NCBI GenBank assembly: GCA_020846975.1
Contig: JADLCX010000027.1
Coordinates: forward strand, 1 to 64,000
Direction of reading: 5' to 3'
Origin: Phycisphaerales bacterium
GTDB taxonomy: Bacteria > Planctomycetota > Phycisphaerae > Phycisphaerales > UBA1924
Length of the DNA: 64,000 bases
Each line of letters starts with the position of its first letter. Positions within the stretch are counted from its first letter, which is position 1. Of the stretch, positions 25,201 to 32,782 are shown in pieces. Under the pieces are notes generated by a model, which was not told the origin of the DNA, did not search any database, and saw only the letters and a program-made list of their open reading frames with translations. A program made the translations under genes and the position numbers.

Positions 25201-25794
25201 CGCGACGTTGGTGGTCAGCCGCGGCTCGCCCGGCTGACCGTTCATCGCCCCGTCGCGGAACGAGAACGTGACCTGATCGCTGCCCTGGAGGGTCAGGCCC
25301 AAGTCGCGGTCCTGGGCTCCCTGCGCCCCGCCATCGGCCACGCCGGGCATGGTCGGGAAGAGCAGCCGCACGGCGTTGTTGGCCTGTGTGCGGTAGGAGA
25401 TCTGGATGTCCGACTGATCGAACAGCGTGCCGTTCGGCGGAACCGGTGGGTTCTGGCCCGTCCAGCCCGCCATCTCGTCGGCGAACTCCTCGCCCACCGT
25501 TTCCGGCATGCCGGCATCCGCGGCGGGGAGTTCCTTGAACAGGTAGGGGATCACGTACGCGAACGTCGCCGTCGCCGTGCCCAGGCCCGTGGCCGGGTTG
25601 ACGCTGTCGGGCTGGATCGTCAGGGCGAACAGCAGTTGGCGCTGCTCCAGCGTCTGGAACGCCTCTTCACCCAGTCCGTGACCGGCCAGGCGCGCGAGCC
25701 TGGCGGCGCGTCGGCTGCGCAGCCCGGTCAAGCCCGCAGCGCTTCGCACTCGGGACCACAGGCTCTGACGACGGCTCGTACGCGGCATGTTCAT
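16243..25794 (-). CDS. Giant secreted beta-repeat surface protein (LEPR-XLL type)
   Basis: The 3183-residue protein has an Arg-rich N-terminus followed by LEQRQLLFA (49-57), a variant of the LEPR-XLL motif of large exported planctomycete and proteobacterial proteins. Residues to about 450 hold beta-sandwich-like segments with DSDGDG and DRNGDG, likely calcium loops. From about 430 to 2300 it is dominated by short beta-strand repeats of the form 'GSIGtItVgGnI', which predicts a long beta-helix. Near 2300-2450 is a cadherin/Big-like segment, then a PPC-like region with DVDLYRISLRAGQVLR. The last 150 residues resemble a metzincin-type domain but lack its zinc histidines. GGGAG precedes the ATG. 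Cell surface location is inferred. Confidence 0.85.
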   Translation of the reverse strand: MNMPRTSRRQSLWSRVRSAAGLTGLRSRRAARLARLAGHGLGEEAFQTLEQRQLLFALTIQPDSVNPATGLGTATATFAYVIPYLFKELPAADAGMPETVGEEFADEMAGWTGQNPPVPPNGTLFDQSDIQISYRTQANNAVRLLFPTMPGVADGGAQGAQDRDLGLTLQGSDQVTFSFRDGAMNGQPGEPRLTTNVAFTVRAGPGQAGVFDSDGDGIKTTLDGTRVELLLDGVVVRTLLGAQLAGFGTVLNGLGDVAFNIPIGTGNGPGFDSFRFSSANQNDTSAYADAFIIDDIATTFPSTRFKEFVESRVFAATVTFVGPAGATATFLDLYGGDMRQTLDLAAPMGGNGTPRVDRNGDGVPDFNDGFGAVVITGANAQSSISIVGGTVDDMGVFELPMDPFGIGDDFEMAGFGYDTTNTQPPMVIGLAPASGSVIIGSPFVRDRSSPEAYLGDPNGGGNDTFLRSDQGIFVNGTSFGSVSVHGIVHGSSRFEGSLARYNVVNQPGSVSVQGDVGEFIVASDAGQWESDDGSSSVRLGSLLTIGRTIREMAVGGRNAMNVQVLADINNPARPAISFIDYFEREVIYGIDPAAQDGPRATLNVTVGGSENWNNRQTSLGQAAYFGSGYFRNDGLASSEYIGYNGTAVRVRGFLGAQDPVSQTEDASDVFAFATDSSREVVIQAAPGVGQNATLDYVRIVDRRGIVVAAFDGGGAGRGPGGNAGQSPVLRFRPDHSDVYYLVLNAGPDGGEGVNAAYDLLISGMAPTTAGAIRSGAGNANLVLTVNAGNLGSLRMGTGFIDGMAMEAPASAVINTGATVDEVYQWGASTISVPGNLYNVFVGGDIDGSTLLVGRDLGTLVTAGSPVFQGSVVQGDVFNADIRAGRRIGVLDIQGGMGVDQDPDPDSRRPGVVSIRSGTAGGNGNIGSILVGAYVIGENISIVTSQGSTIDQFLVGNLNGGAGSEFPGQIRGGVPQIRTGVGSDVRFVDFSLIQRAGDNNLRIPLAYNQPYTFVDDAGGSFTVVINGGVALDNTSAMEIRSMPVDGSQGVAVARMSVNLAAGANLVITSLDARSRMSIGRIIVAADTPTSQILISGPGEIDVGRIDVVTGVIDTISNTTGRGDIVAIDAAALRNITIGTGSLGRTEVNGAGLALLGPFLGVAGGDGGAGAIGGPFTVPADAINQDRPGGGDGDNWDTGETFVPIDVRDYDSPSPLEDLGSPVDPWLNGVVVRNGDIQNVRVGGAVGDVIVSSGHIINLIANSDLTRPFGAFEGIVGNIYADVIVTIDIGDGLLGTGPSPFAAAGIFANDDIVTVTAVRVPNAVIQGAIIAANINTDPRTQAGTELPVNLARPVDGVGTVRLTGGRFDGALIQSVPIDDFWHSLRQTDENNFSGNVDQIIAVNSDLFRSEIKGIFVNNVSVTGGVYDSTTIEGRENIVLVTADRYLNSTRLGNEAEYHANRISSSNNLGSILTSNLAVGNIEDLTVDVIGTITGRVAANNLVRLNLNVDNVINQISATTDAKSISIVSGRVRNFTVGRNLRASQLLIAGPVDVMTAGGEMTGLQILSSGPDGRIGTITANGRIDAEISASGPITSVTSTTSDISGRIETTDTDGSIGTLSAGRDLLIDARILGDMQTITVGRNVGRAEDLNDRALDVRGNLGGVTAVGQIFSDILVGQSITGTISSGRAVSKPGNDQVSRGDIVAFGSINALNFMGDFNGNISSLSGGIGTITITEGSFRQGRLIKALDGSIGTITISGGDLLGSIFTDGSIGSIQLLTGASGWLSQIGIATGKSNATSFDSFRNQLPPETNKTAAIDGPSIVAGQDITSIVLQKGSIWETTIRAGRTIGDITVNGGGIRKDNLTSGTASFITAGDAILKVSVAGNSDNAAFIAGLIGLGDDNAAGGTGSAADTIQSGSISQLTLNGKKNRNIKISAGLNAGADGVYNTTDDKRSIGVSSIGGTSVRGPANSSAWADGPVTASGGSGLNIRRNGSGLGAIDPTLYSGITSGAVQVTNGIAFNFTTPNGQKGSILYTGAGRVFYDQSLNRVILNNTNSSTSLTIQARKNNNNNSNANLLDLSVLGNNNASLGSLRLNARLMGASQAFVDGGIGAFAANRLNSTGRYGSGGDVGSFNVNRWDRGHALGRDVGSFIVGGPFGQSTATGEASAAFLDLGVLQINGQMSGTISSDQNITSVALATVVGGGIRAGGNIGPVTAQSFNGAVISARDSITSLNVVGDSRDSAIYSGADLGRDASFGGDGANTDTVSNGTIGPVTIGGSFPESDIAAGVYRGPDGFLGTADDTASDGRSAIGAVTIAGQSVGSNINSEQYRVISTGSIGRVLVNNSDIAVRGNFAVRQLGALPVPVVVTDVNVFEDSRVYRAEFSFNQPIDASTFGPALSIVELRNSGATVVGLAQGTNADYTVRYDSTRNVGIVTFSRNVTDRSLPQQPGIPGPGLMRFVLSGAIFRGASQGVLLDGNLDGTTGDDFSIDAVVGDAGDKLVNGNPAGQPGIDFYQPVDLNLLLDSNFTSDNNPDVNASAFIRGTIGDHPDANSDVFRSGGDVDLYRISLRAGQVLRMGQITGVAQGAVRAIFNAAGAGLAANSPAGAQGGQAGAIIRLPNATNDDPTATSEDQYLVTVTGTYIIGIAATFDGVDISNVNNIPNNTPVGGAIGAYQFTIQVFDDGNTGFAGDTDSGDGTAVVNAPLPIQFAGADGQFGTTDDVPVFTTGRFNFTLNRGADGRPNTADDTVTGNDGAEVTSTRTVGADNAWGTSDDVVRTVVSSAIGLPGGVGVPAEIAPDADVFRLNNGQPIAPGTRVRITFRLTDTGGNIGLPREEITRGLEAVLNPRSDLLGDVQIALFETPSGTGFSDARLVASPSAFLPIGGQSPVTSTDGVNSYGYDASGDFFMEIVLPGSQGVTTTNVPAAYAVYVQGAVRSDYQLEILTQGTGNVRRSTQNILLETNGGQIDWLETSGLVTDLTAFTTSVLGFAGQINGVDVDDYVIQSLVSALNDIFTAANVSIVVSADAAAFEGQDFATVFIAGNAEPNAFFNNGEFGASEHVDVLNIDKNDEAVVFLSSLAVLGNDPSQAGVDNLVRGLTAAVGRRVGELIGLTITNPVASNASPVPIMASNSVIANPGPGGVYGFTNVNSTLSGLFDNAEKTNFFLGTQNSLQLMQRILSPKA

Positions 25795-25819
25795 GGCAAC
25801 TCCCGGTCAACGATGGTTC

Positions 25820-25852
25820 CGCAACCGCTTTTCACCTCGTTCGGCGGTTGCG
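25820..25852 (-). promoter_or_regulatory. Inverted repeat in the leader of the giant gene
   Basis: CGCAACCGC (25820-25828) and GCGGTTGCG (25844-25852) pair perfectly across 15 nt. They lie 26-58 nt upstream of the ATG, either a leader hairpin or an operator. Confidence 0.5.
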
Positions 25853-26260
25853 TACGCGTGTCACTTGGGCTTGGGTTTTCGACGGGGCTTTGCGCTCGCC
25901 TCGTCCGGCGCGGCGGCGCGGATCGTGTCTCTCGATCCAACCTCCACCGACCGTTTGTCACGGCCTCCGATCGCCTTCCCGCGATCCTGGGCCGCCATTG
26001 TTGCTCGGTGCCGGGACGCGGGTGCGTCCAGACGCCGGTTTGTCCAACTTGGCCCCTCCCAATCTCGAAGGCTTCCCTGCCCCGAGACCACGGCCAGCCC
26101 AAGCCCCCGCAGACTAGCCGAACCCGCCCACCGCCGCAAGTTCGCCCGGCTCCACACGCTCTCCCCAATCTCTGGGGGCGGGGGCGGGTTGCGGCGGTCC
26201 CCAACTGGTTCGGTACGCAGGGGCGTCGGTTGGGTTTCACCGCACGACGAAGTTCAAGAA

Positions 26261-26278
26261 CACCCTATTTAGGGGGTG
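26261..26278 (-). terminator. Weak terminator after GNAT gene
   Basis: CACCC and GGGTG pair around an AT-rich loop. On the minus strand the hairpin is followed by TTCTT, 11 nt past the GNAT stop codon. Confidence 0.45.
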
Positions 26279-26288
26279 ACTCATGACC

Positions 26289-26954
26289 TCATCCCTCGTG
26301 TTGCTCGGCCGCCCGTGGATCACCCCGCTTGGGGGGCATCGGATGCTCTTCGGCGAGCACGGCGAGCATCAGGTGGTCTTGCCAGCGGTCGTCGATCTGG
26401 AGCATTCGGGCCGCGAGACCCTCGCGGCGGAACCCGGCCTTTTCGGCAACGCGCAGGCTGGGGGCGTTGGACGGGATGATGTTGGCTTGCACGCGGTGAA
26501 GACCCAGACCGCGAGGCGGCGGGAGGAAGGCGAGATCGAGGAGGCCGATGACTCCTTCGGTCGCGAAACCGTGCCCGAGCGCCTCAGCGCTCACCATCCA
26601 CCCGGCATCGGCGTTCTGAAAGACGCCGCGGACGATGTTGTTGAGGCTGAACAGGCCGACGAGCCGGCACGGGCCTCCGGCCCGAGGGTGTTGGTCAGTA
26701 GCGAGGAACGCGCCGAACCTCGCCCCGGTGCCGTCGGCCGCGGTGATGGCGGCGCGCTTGAGGCGCTCATCGAACATCTGGTTGTGATCGGAGGTCCGGG
26801 GCGTGGGCACCCACGGCTTGAAGTGCGCGGCCGAGGCCTCGTGCATGCGGACCCACCCGGCGCGGTCGGGCTCGGCCAGTTGACGCAGGAGGAGGCGCGG
26901 GGTGCGGTGGGAGAGGGCGAGGATGTTGGGAGTGAAGCGGTCCGACATTGGCAT
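26289..26954 (-). CDS. GNAT family acetyltransferase, RimJ/RimL-like
   Basis: The 221-residue protein resembles the RimJ/RimL branch of GNAT enzymes, which acetylate N-terminal or other amines using acetyl-CoA. It begins with TPRLLLRQLAEPDR, then has VGLFSLNNIVRGVFQNADAGWMVSAEALGHGFATEGV and the typical late helix GLHRVQANIIPSNAPSLRVAEKAGFRREG. The Q/R-x-x-G-x-G/A acetyl-CoA loop is represented by GHGFATEG. Two ATGs (26954 and 26948) are possible; no clear ribosome site separates them. Cytoplasmic. Substrate unknown. The next minus gene upstream is 148 nt away, so co-transcription is uncertain. Confidence 0.85.
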   Translation of the reverse strand: MPMSDRFTPNILALSHRTPRLLLRQLAEPDRAGWVRMHEASAAHFKPWVPTPRTSDHNQMFDERLKRAAITAADGTGARFGAFLATDQHPRAGGPCRLVGLFSLNNIVRGVFQNADAGWMVSAEALGHGFATEGVIGLLDLAFLPPPRGLGLHRVQANIIPSNAPSLRVAEKAGFRREGLAARMLQIDDRWQDHLMLAVLAEEHPMPPKRGDPRAAEQHEG

Positions 26955-27102
26955 TCATGCTCCAACCGCACCCTCGTCCGACCACGGACGCCGCGCGGTC
27001 GCCCATACCGCCCCGCAACTCTCCAGGATTATCCAGAGAACCGACGCGGCGATGCGACCTCTGGGTAACGAGTGGCCCGTCAACGCCGAACGTTGCATCC
27101 AC

Positions 27103-27858
27103 CTATTGGCCGAGGTGGGCCAGGGCCTTCTGCATCGGTGTGCTGGAGAGGCGCAGCAGGCCGTCGAAAGGCATGTCGAGTTCGAGGATGAGGAAGACGG
27201 CACCCGCCGCGGAGAGTGCGGAGAGGAGGAGGGCGGTGATGACGATGCGGTTCGCGGGCGCGAACAACCCGATGCTGAGGAAGGTCATCGTGAGCCAGAC
27301 CACGACCACCGCGAGCAGCGGGACGGAGACCGAAGTCTCGGCCTCCTCAAACAGGAGCCATCGCATCTCCCCCAACTCGCCGGCGAGGGCGAGCGCCTGA
27401 GACTTGATCGCGGTCTGGCGATCGTCATGCGGCGCGAGTCCGTGGATCAGGTTCGGGAGAGACTCGCTCCACGAGAGCGAGGGATCGAGCTGGGCGGACC
27501 GGCCATGGTCGGTCGGCCACATCCGGACGACCGCCGACTCGGCGGCGCGGCGGAGCTCCGCTCGCGGTTCCGCGGAGTCCGGGCCGTAGCCGGCCAGCAC
27601 ACGGTCGAGAAAGATGATCTTCGCGGCCAACTGCGTCACCTGGCCCTTCTCCGCGTCGTAGGCGTTGGCGGTCGAGGAGATCAGCAACGCCAGGAGCAGC
27701 GCGGCCATCGAGCCCACGAAGGCCATGCCGACCCTGACCGATTCCTTCGAGTCCTCAGTCAGATGATGCTCGGTCAGCGCGGCGCGGACGCGAAGCCCCA
27801 CCAGGCCGGCCGCGAAGAGGATCGCGAACACGATAGAGGTGATCAGAAACGGGTTCAT
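27103..27858 (-). CDS. DUF4239 (bestrophin-like) membrane protein
   Basis: The 251-residue protein has two N-terminal transmembrane helices (FLITSIVFAILFAAGLVGL and VGMAFVGSMAALLLALLIS), then a soluble helical region beginning YDAEKGQVTQLAAKIIFLDRVLAGYG. Two C-terminal helices follow (VPLLAVVVVWLTMTFLSIGLF and IVITALLLSALSAAGAVFLILELD). The order 'two helices, STANAYDAEKGQV, about 90-residue soluble part, two helices, LDMPFDGLLRLSSTPMQKAL' is diagnostic of DUF4239. Known members are described as bestrophin-like or channel-like, but function is not established. It is flanked by GNAT and gnd with 148 and 186 nt gaps. Confidence 0.85.
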   Translation of the reverse strand: MNPFLITSIVFAILFAAGLVGLRVRAALTEHHLTEDSKESVRVGMAFVGSMAALLLALLISSTANAYDAEKGQVTQLAAKIIFLDRVLAGYGPDSAEPRAELRRAAESAVVRMWPTDHGRSAQLDPSLSWSESLPNLIHGLAPHDDRQTAIKSQALALAGELGEMRWLLFEEAETSVSVPLLAVVVVWLTMTFLSIGLFAPANRIVITALLLSALSAAGAVFLILELDMPFDGLLRLSSTPMQKALAHLGQ

Positions 27859-28044
27859 CAGGGCTCGTCATCCTGTCCAGCGCGTACGGCTACGCATGGT
27901 ACGGGGAGTCGCAAGACGGCGGGCGGCGAATGGCATGGCCGCGCCGGGTTGAGCGCGGCCATGCCGAGACACCCGTGCGTTGGCGTCCTCGCGGCCTCGC
28001 TGTGGGCGCACTCGGCGAGCGTGTCCGGGCGCGCCGACGAAGCC

Positions 28045-29616
28045 TCACACGCCCTGCTGGGGCCGCTTCGGATCGAGCCAGTCGAGGTGGAAGAACCGGC
28101 CTCGGGGCTGGTCGATCCGCTCGTAGGTGTGCGAACCGAAGTAGTCGCGCTGGGCCTGGAGGAGGTTGGCGGGGAGGTTGGCGGAGCGGTAGCTGTCGAA
28201 GTAACTGAGGGCAGAACTGAACGCGGGGACGGGGACGCCGGTGACAGCGGCGCGGGCGACCACTTTTCGCCAGTTGACCTGGGCCTTGTCGATCGCACCG
28301 GCGAAGTAGGGGTCGAGCAACAGATTAGCGAGGTCGGGCTTCCGCGCGTACGCCTCGGTGATCTTCTGGAGGAAGCGGGCGCGGATGATGCACCCGCCTC
28401 GCCAGATCTGGGCGATCTCGCCGAAGTTGAGGGTCCAGTTGTTCTCCCTGCCGGCGGCGGCCATGAGCGCGAAGCCCTGCGCGTACGAGCAGATCTTGGA
28501 GCAGTAAAGTGCATCGCGCACGGCATCGACCCAACTGTCGCCGCCGCTGGCGGCGTGGGCCGAGGCGTGGTCGTGGCCCCAGTGGATGCTGGGCATGTCG
28601 GGCGGCTTGATGAGTCGGGAGGCCGCGACGCGCTCTTCCTTCTGGGCGCTGATGCAGCGCGCGAAGACGGCCTCGGCGATGGTGGGCGCGGGGATGCCCA
28701 GGTCCAACGCGCTCACGCTGGTCCACTTGCCGGTGCCCTTCTGGCCCGCGGCGTCCAGCACGACATCTACGAACGGCTTGCCGGTGACGGGGTCTTTCTG
28801 CTTGAGGATGTCGGCGGTGATTTGGATGAGGAAGCTGTCGAGTTCGCCCTCGTTCCACTCGGCAAAGGTCGCGGCCATCTTGTCGGTGTTCATCTCCAGC
28901 ACATCGCGCATGAAGTGGTAGGCCTCGCAGATGAGCTGCATGTCGCCGTACTCGATGCCGTTGTGGACCATCTTGACGTAGTGCCCCGCGCCGCCTGGGC
29001 CGATGTAGGCGGTGCAGGGGACGGAGCCCTCTCCCCTGATGGGCTTGCCGCGGGCCGCGCCTTCGAGGGGCTTGCCGGTCCGGGCATCGACCTTCGCGGC
29101 GATGGCGTTCCAGACGGGCTTGAGGATCTCCCAGGCTTCCTTCTTGCCGCCGGGCATGAGCGAAGGGCCGAAGCGTGCGCCTTCTTCTCCGCCGGAGACG
29201 CCGGAGCCGACAAAGAGCAGGCCCTTCTCGTTGAGGGCCTTCTCGCGCCGGACGGTGTCGCTCCACTCGGCGTTGCCGCCGTCGATCACGCAATCACCCT
29301 TCTCCAGGTGCGGGACGAGCGAGTCGATCACCGCGTCGGTCGGGCCTCCGGCCTTCACGAGGATGACTATGCGGCGGGGGCGCTTGATGGATTTGATGAA
29401 GTCCGGCACGGTCGCCGCGGGCACCAGAGCGCCGCCGGGGCCGATGACGCTCGGCGGGTTCTCGCCCACGAACTGCTCGGTGACGGAGACCGTGCGGTTG
29501 TAGACCGCGACCTTGAAGCCGTGGTCGGCCATGTTGAGCGACAGGTTGGCGCCCATGACGGCAAGACCGACAAGGCCGACATCGGCGGAGTTGGGGGCGG
29601 GGGTGGGAATCGGCAT
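28045..29616 (-). CDS. gnd: 6-phosphogluconate dehydrogenase, decarboxylating
   Basis: Gnd converts 6-phosphogluconate to ribulose 5-phosphate with reduction of NAD(P)+ in the oxidative pentose phosphate pathway. The Rossmann motif [26 protein letters not shown], the substrate loop [21 protein letters not shown] and the helix with catalytic Lys and His-Asn ([15 protein letters not shown]) are intact. The C-terminal [22 protein letters not shown] closes the active site of the partner subunit. It has 523 residues, longer than the usual 470-480; part of the excess lies in the stretch around [23 protein letters not shown] stands 8 nt before the ATG. It sits near rpiB-type pentose genes only loosely (rpiB is 12 kb away). 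Confidence 0.95.
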   Translation of the reverse strand: MPIPTPAPNSADVGLVGLAVMGANLSLNMADHGFKVAVYNRTVSVTEQFVGENPPSVIGPGGALVPAATVPDFIKSIKRPRRIVILVKAGGPTDAVIDSLVPHLEKGDCVIDGGNAEWSDTVRREKALNEKGLLFVGSGVSGGEEGARFGPSLMPGGKKEAWEILKPVWNAIAAKVDARTGKPLEGAARGKPIRGEGSVPCTAYIGPGGAGHYVKMVHNGIEYGDMQLICEAYHFMRDVLEMNTDKMAATFAEWNEGELDSFLIQITADILKQKDPVTGKPFVDVVLDAAGQKGTGKWTSVSALDLGIPAPTIAEAVFARCISAQKEERVAASRLIKPPDMPSIHWGHDHASAHAASGGDSWVDAVRDALYCSKICSYAQGFALMAAAGRENNWTLNFGEIAQIWRGGCIIRARFLQKITEAYARKPDLANLLLDPYFAGAIDKAQVNWRKVVARAAVTGVPVPAFSSALSYFDSYRSANLPANLLQAQRDYFGSHTYERIDQPRGRFFHLDWLDPKRPQQGV

Positions 29617-29719
29617 CCGGTTCTCCTCTCAGCATGACAGCGAGGGCGCGGCCGGCAGACGCGCCACGCTGCGGGAGCGTATCGCCTTCGGCGCGTTCCG
29701 GACGATGCCCCCACGGCTG

Positions 29720-31306
29720 CTACGGGCGCCCCGACCTGCTCACGGGACGCACGATCGGCGGGGCGTTCCGTGCCGGGGAGGGCTGGGTATCGGGCTCCTC
29801 GCTCCGCCTGGCGGTCCGAGGCGTGGCGGCCGGTCCTGTCGGTTTCTGCCGGTCATCAACTCCGGTAAGTGGCTGGCGCCCGCCCGAGGCGACGCGCGGG
29901 TCGGCGATGATCTCGATCGGAATCGTCGCCTGAACCTGCGGCGAGCCGCTGGCCCCGAGATCGCGGACCGTCACCTTCAGGTTGTACTTGCCGACCGAGA
30001 GGTTGGACGGAAGGTCGATGCGCTGCACGGTGAAAAAATCGTGCCGGCGCGTACGTGAATGGTCGCGGATCGCGGCCGGCGAAGCCCGCCATTGCAACGT
30101 CCCACTCCCCCCACCCGCCCCAACGCCCCCACCCCCATCGTGCCACAGCTCGATCTCCTGTTCGAGCTGCACGATCAAGGCTCCGTCCTGGTCCACCATG
30201 CCGTCGCCGGCGGCCTCGTGTGCGGGCTTCTGCACGAACCGCCCGACCTCGACGTACAGGATCGCGGAGTTGGTCTTGCCGGCGATCATGCGCGAACTGG
30301 CCAGCGGCGTGAATCGACCGAAACTCTCGACCCGAGAGCACAAGGCGACCGTGCCGAGTTGGGGTCCTTCGCCGGGCGCGTGCGCGGCGAGCGTGTCCAT
30401 ATGCTCCGACAGGAGCCGGGCCAGTTCGCCGGGATCGGCCGCGAGCGCGGGCTCGGCACCGATCTTTCGGAGCAGGTCGCGGAGGGTTCGGACCGCCGCG
30501 GCCTCCTCGGGCGTGAGGGACTTGACCGCCGCCTCGATCTCGGCCGCGGCCGCGCTGGGCTGCACGGTTTCGAGCGCGAGCATCGGGGCCAGAGCCGCGA
30601 GCGAATCGCCGCCATCAGCCGCGGACGGCCGAAGGAGCGAGGCGAGTTCCGTGGCGAGTTCGGCCTTGCGCTCGGCGACGGTCTTGGAAGACTCGGCACG
30701 TGCCGGTGGCGGAGAAGGGTTCGTCGCCGCCGGCGAGGGTTCGTCGATCGAGGCCGGCGCGTTGGCCGCGCTCGTGCCGGGCGTGGATGTGCGTGGAACC
30801 GCCGATCGGACGTGCGCCGGGATTGGCGGCTTGACCGGAGCCTCCGATGCGGGGGCCGGCTCGGCGGGCGGGGAATCGGGTGACGAAGCCGAAGCCAACT
30901 CCTCGGCGTTCATCCGGGCGATCATGTCTTCAAGGGCGCGCGCGGACTTGTCGATGGTCGGCGAGTCCGCGGGCTCGTTCTTGCTTGCGGAGGCGGCGCG
31001 GGGCTTCTTCTTGAGGGAGGTCGGCTCATCCTGAGCCGTTTCGGCGAGACTCAGCGGCCCCCCCGGCCCCGCGCGCCCGCCCGAGCACGACTGGAACATC
31101 GCCGCGAGCGAGCCTCCGAAGACGATCAGCGAGAGCGCCCAGGCCCGGCGCGCACGCCGGAGGCGGGCACGCTCGATGGAAAGCAAGGCCGCGGCCGACC
31201 CCAACGAGCGCACGGTTTGCGCCTGACCGACACCCGCATGGCGGCGAACTCCGACCACACCCGACCCGCTCGCCGACGCAGCCGCCCGTGTTCCAGTCCG
31301 CTTCAT
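29720..31306 (-). CDS. Pro/Ala-rich single-pass membrane protein, unknown function
   Basis: The ATG at 31306 has AGGAGG 6 nt upstream and is preferred to the TTG at 31438 in the track; it gives 528 residues. After a basic N-terminus lies one membrane segment (AWALSLIVFGGSLAAMF). A long disordered, Ala/Pro/Ser-rich part follows and then a helical stretch (KAELATELASLLR...LRDLLRKIG). A C-terminal beta-rich domain starts near FGRFTPLASSRMIAGKTNSAILYVEVGRF and ends with VGKYNLKVTVRDLGASGSPQVQATIPIEI. This last domain resembles surface beta-sandwich domains found on planctomycete extracellular proteins. The orientation with the domain outside is inferred. It lies between holA and gnd without tight coupling. 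Confidence 0.65.
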   Translation of the reverse strand: MKRTGTRAAASASGSGVVGVRRHAGVGQAQTVRSLGSAAALLSIERARLRRARRAWALSLIVFGGSLAAMFQSCSGGRAGPGGPLSLAETAQDEPTSLKKKPRAASASKNEPADSPTIDKSARALEDMIARMNAEELASASSPDSPPAEPAPASEAPVKPPIPAHVRSAVPRTSTPGTSAANAPASIDEPSPAATNPSPPPARAESSKTVAERKAELATELASLLRPSAADGGDSLAALAPMLALETVQPSAAAAEIEAAVKSLTPEEAAAVRTLRDLLRKIGAEPALAADPGELARLLSEHMDTLAAHAPGEGPQLGTVALCSRVESFGRFTPLASSRMIAGKTNSAILYVEVGRFVQKPAHEAAGDGMVDQDGALIVQLEQEIELWHDGGGGVGAGGGSGTLQWRASPAAIRDHSRTRRHDFFTVQRIDLPSNLSVGKYNLKVTVRDLGASGSPQVQATIPIEIIADPRVASGGRQPLTGVDDRQKPTGPAATPRTARRSEEPDTQPSPARNAPPIVRPVSRSGRP

Positions 31307-31458
31307 TCGCGCCTCCTGCGCCTGCCACTCCCTCCATCCCCTGCCCCACCATCGCTCGCGCCTCCGGCCCGAGCGATTCGGCAACACCACCGCCCGCCGG
31401 TTGCCGGCCGACGGTTGGGTTTTCAGGTCATCGACCAACGAAGCAGCCCGGCTTGCGA

Positions 31459-32592
31459 TTACCGACCCGCGCCCGCGAACGCCAGGGCCATGACCTCGAG
31501 GTTCCGAACCGGCTCGCCAAGACCGGACTTGTTGCCCGCATCCATCTGAACGGCCCGCCGCAGCATCGTTGCGGCGAGCACGGGGGAGACTTGGCGGCTG
31601 AGTTTGGCGAGGTTGGCCATCATCTGGTCCGCGCCGGGTCCGAAGACCTTGAGTTGGTATTGCAATCGGCCGACATCGCGGCCCTCGGCGGCGGCGCGGC
31701 TGGCGAGGTGGAGCTTGCGGGCGGCCTCGATGTAGGCCCAGGCGATGGGCACGGGGTCCTGACGCGAAACCTCGATGAGTTCACGGAGATGGCCCAGCAC
31801 TCGCGCGGCATCGCCCGAGAGCAACGACCCCTGGATTGCGAAGAACTCTTCCTGACGGGTCTTGCCGACCATTCGCTCGACCAGGTCGAGGGTGATCGGC
31901 GAGCCGTCGCCGCCGGCCGCGAGCGCGAGCTTTTCGAGTTCGGTGTCGATGCGGCCGAGATCGACGCCGGCGGCGTGGACCAGGGCGCGGGCGGCGTCGA
32001 GATCGATCGTCGAGTTGTGCCTGGCCTTGCACCGCCTGGTCGCCCAGTTGGCGGCATCATCGAACGATGGCGGCTCGCACTTGATGACCGAACCCGAGCC
32101 CGCGGGCATCGCGGCCACGGCCTTGTCGAGGTTGCCCGGACGCCAGGTCGCGGCACGCAGGACGAGCGTCGCGCCGTCGCTGGGGCGTTCGGTGTAGGCC
32201 TCCAGCACCTCGCGGGGGGAATGGGAGGCGGTGCGAGGCTGCTTCTTGCCCACGGCCTTCGGCGGCGGGGGCGGGGCATCGTCGTCGTCGGCCTTGACGA
32301 GCATCTCGGCGTTGTCGATGAGCACGATCTTGTGCTGCTGCATCAGGCCGAACGATCGGCACTCGTCCATGATGTCGGCGAGTATGCGGGCGCCCTGCTG
32401 ACCGTCGAAGCGGACGGTGTCGAAGCCTTCGGCGCCGTGTTTCCTGGAAAGGTCTTCGCGAAGGGTGCGGAGGTACTGGTCCTGGAGGAACCGCTCCTTG
32501 CCGTGAAGGATGACGAAACGAGCGGCCGCGGTGAGGGCGGTCGGCGGGGGAGAAGGGGGTTTGGCGGGAGCGCGGGCCATGGGCGAGGCCAT
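31459..32592 (-). CDS. holA: DNA polymerase III subunit delta
   Basis: HolA is the delta subunit of the clamp loader that opens the sliding clamp. FVILHGKERFLQDQYLRTLREDL near residue 28, VRFDGQQGARILADIMDECRSFGLM and KIVLIDNAEMLVK match the N-terminal domain. The central helix-rich part contains DLVERMVGKTRQEEFFAIQGSLLSGDAARVL, and the C-terminal third is the usual all-helical domain. The length of 377 residues is a little above the typical 330-345 because of an acidic/basic insert (DDDAPPPPPKAVGKKQPR). Two starts are possible (32592, 32580). It lies 190 nt downstream of trpE on the same strand and may share the transcript. Cytoplasmic. Confidence 0.85.
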   Translation of the reverse strand: MASPMARAPAKPPSPPPTALTAAARFVILHGKERFLQDQYLRTLREDLSRKHGAEGFDTVRFDGQQGARILADIMDECRSFGLMQQHKIVLIDNAEMLVKADDDDAPPPPPKAVGKKQPRTASHSPREVLEAYTERPSDGATLVLRAATWRPGNLDKAVAAMPAGSGSVIKCEPPSFDDAANWATRRCKARHNSTIDLDAARALVHAAGVDLGRIDTELEKLALAAGGDGSPITLDLVERMVGKTRQEEFFAIQGSLLSGDAARVLGHLRELIEVSRQDPVPIAWAYIEAARKLHLASRAAAEGRDVGRLQYQLKVFGPGADQMMANLAKLSRQVSPVLAATMLRRAVQMDAGNKSGLGEPVRNLEVMALAFAGAGR

Positions 32593-32782
32593 GATATCTG
32601 GCCGCCGCGTCGGTCACGCGGACCGGGCGGCGATCAACCGATCGATGCGCTGCCACCGCTCGATCGGCCTCTGGCGGCGATAGGCCTTGGACCGGCCGGG
32701 AGCAATCCGCCAGGGTGTTCGGTGTTCCGCGGCTTGATGGCGTCAACAAGCTCGCGGAGTTGAGGAGCCTGAGTGGCAGGGA

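Larger units (their letters stand above)
25795..26288. other. Intergenic region between GNAT gene and giant gene
   Basis: About 490 nt without a supported gene. It holds a perfect 9-bp inverted repeat at 25820-25852 near the giant gene's start and a small hairpin at 26261-26278. The promoter of the giant gene must lie here, but no convincing -10 was found. Confidence 0.5.

Noticed and set aside
26902-29637. 911-codon plus-strand ORF over DUF4239 and gnd
   Set aside because: Shadow of two recognised minus-strand genes in high-GC DNA.
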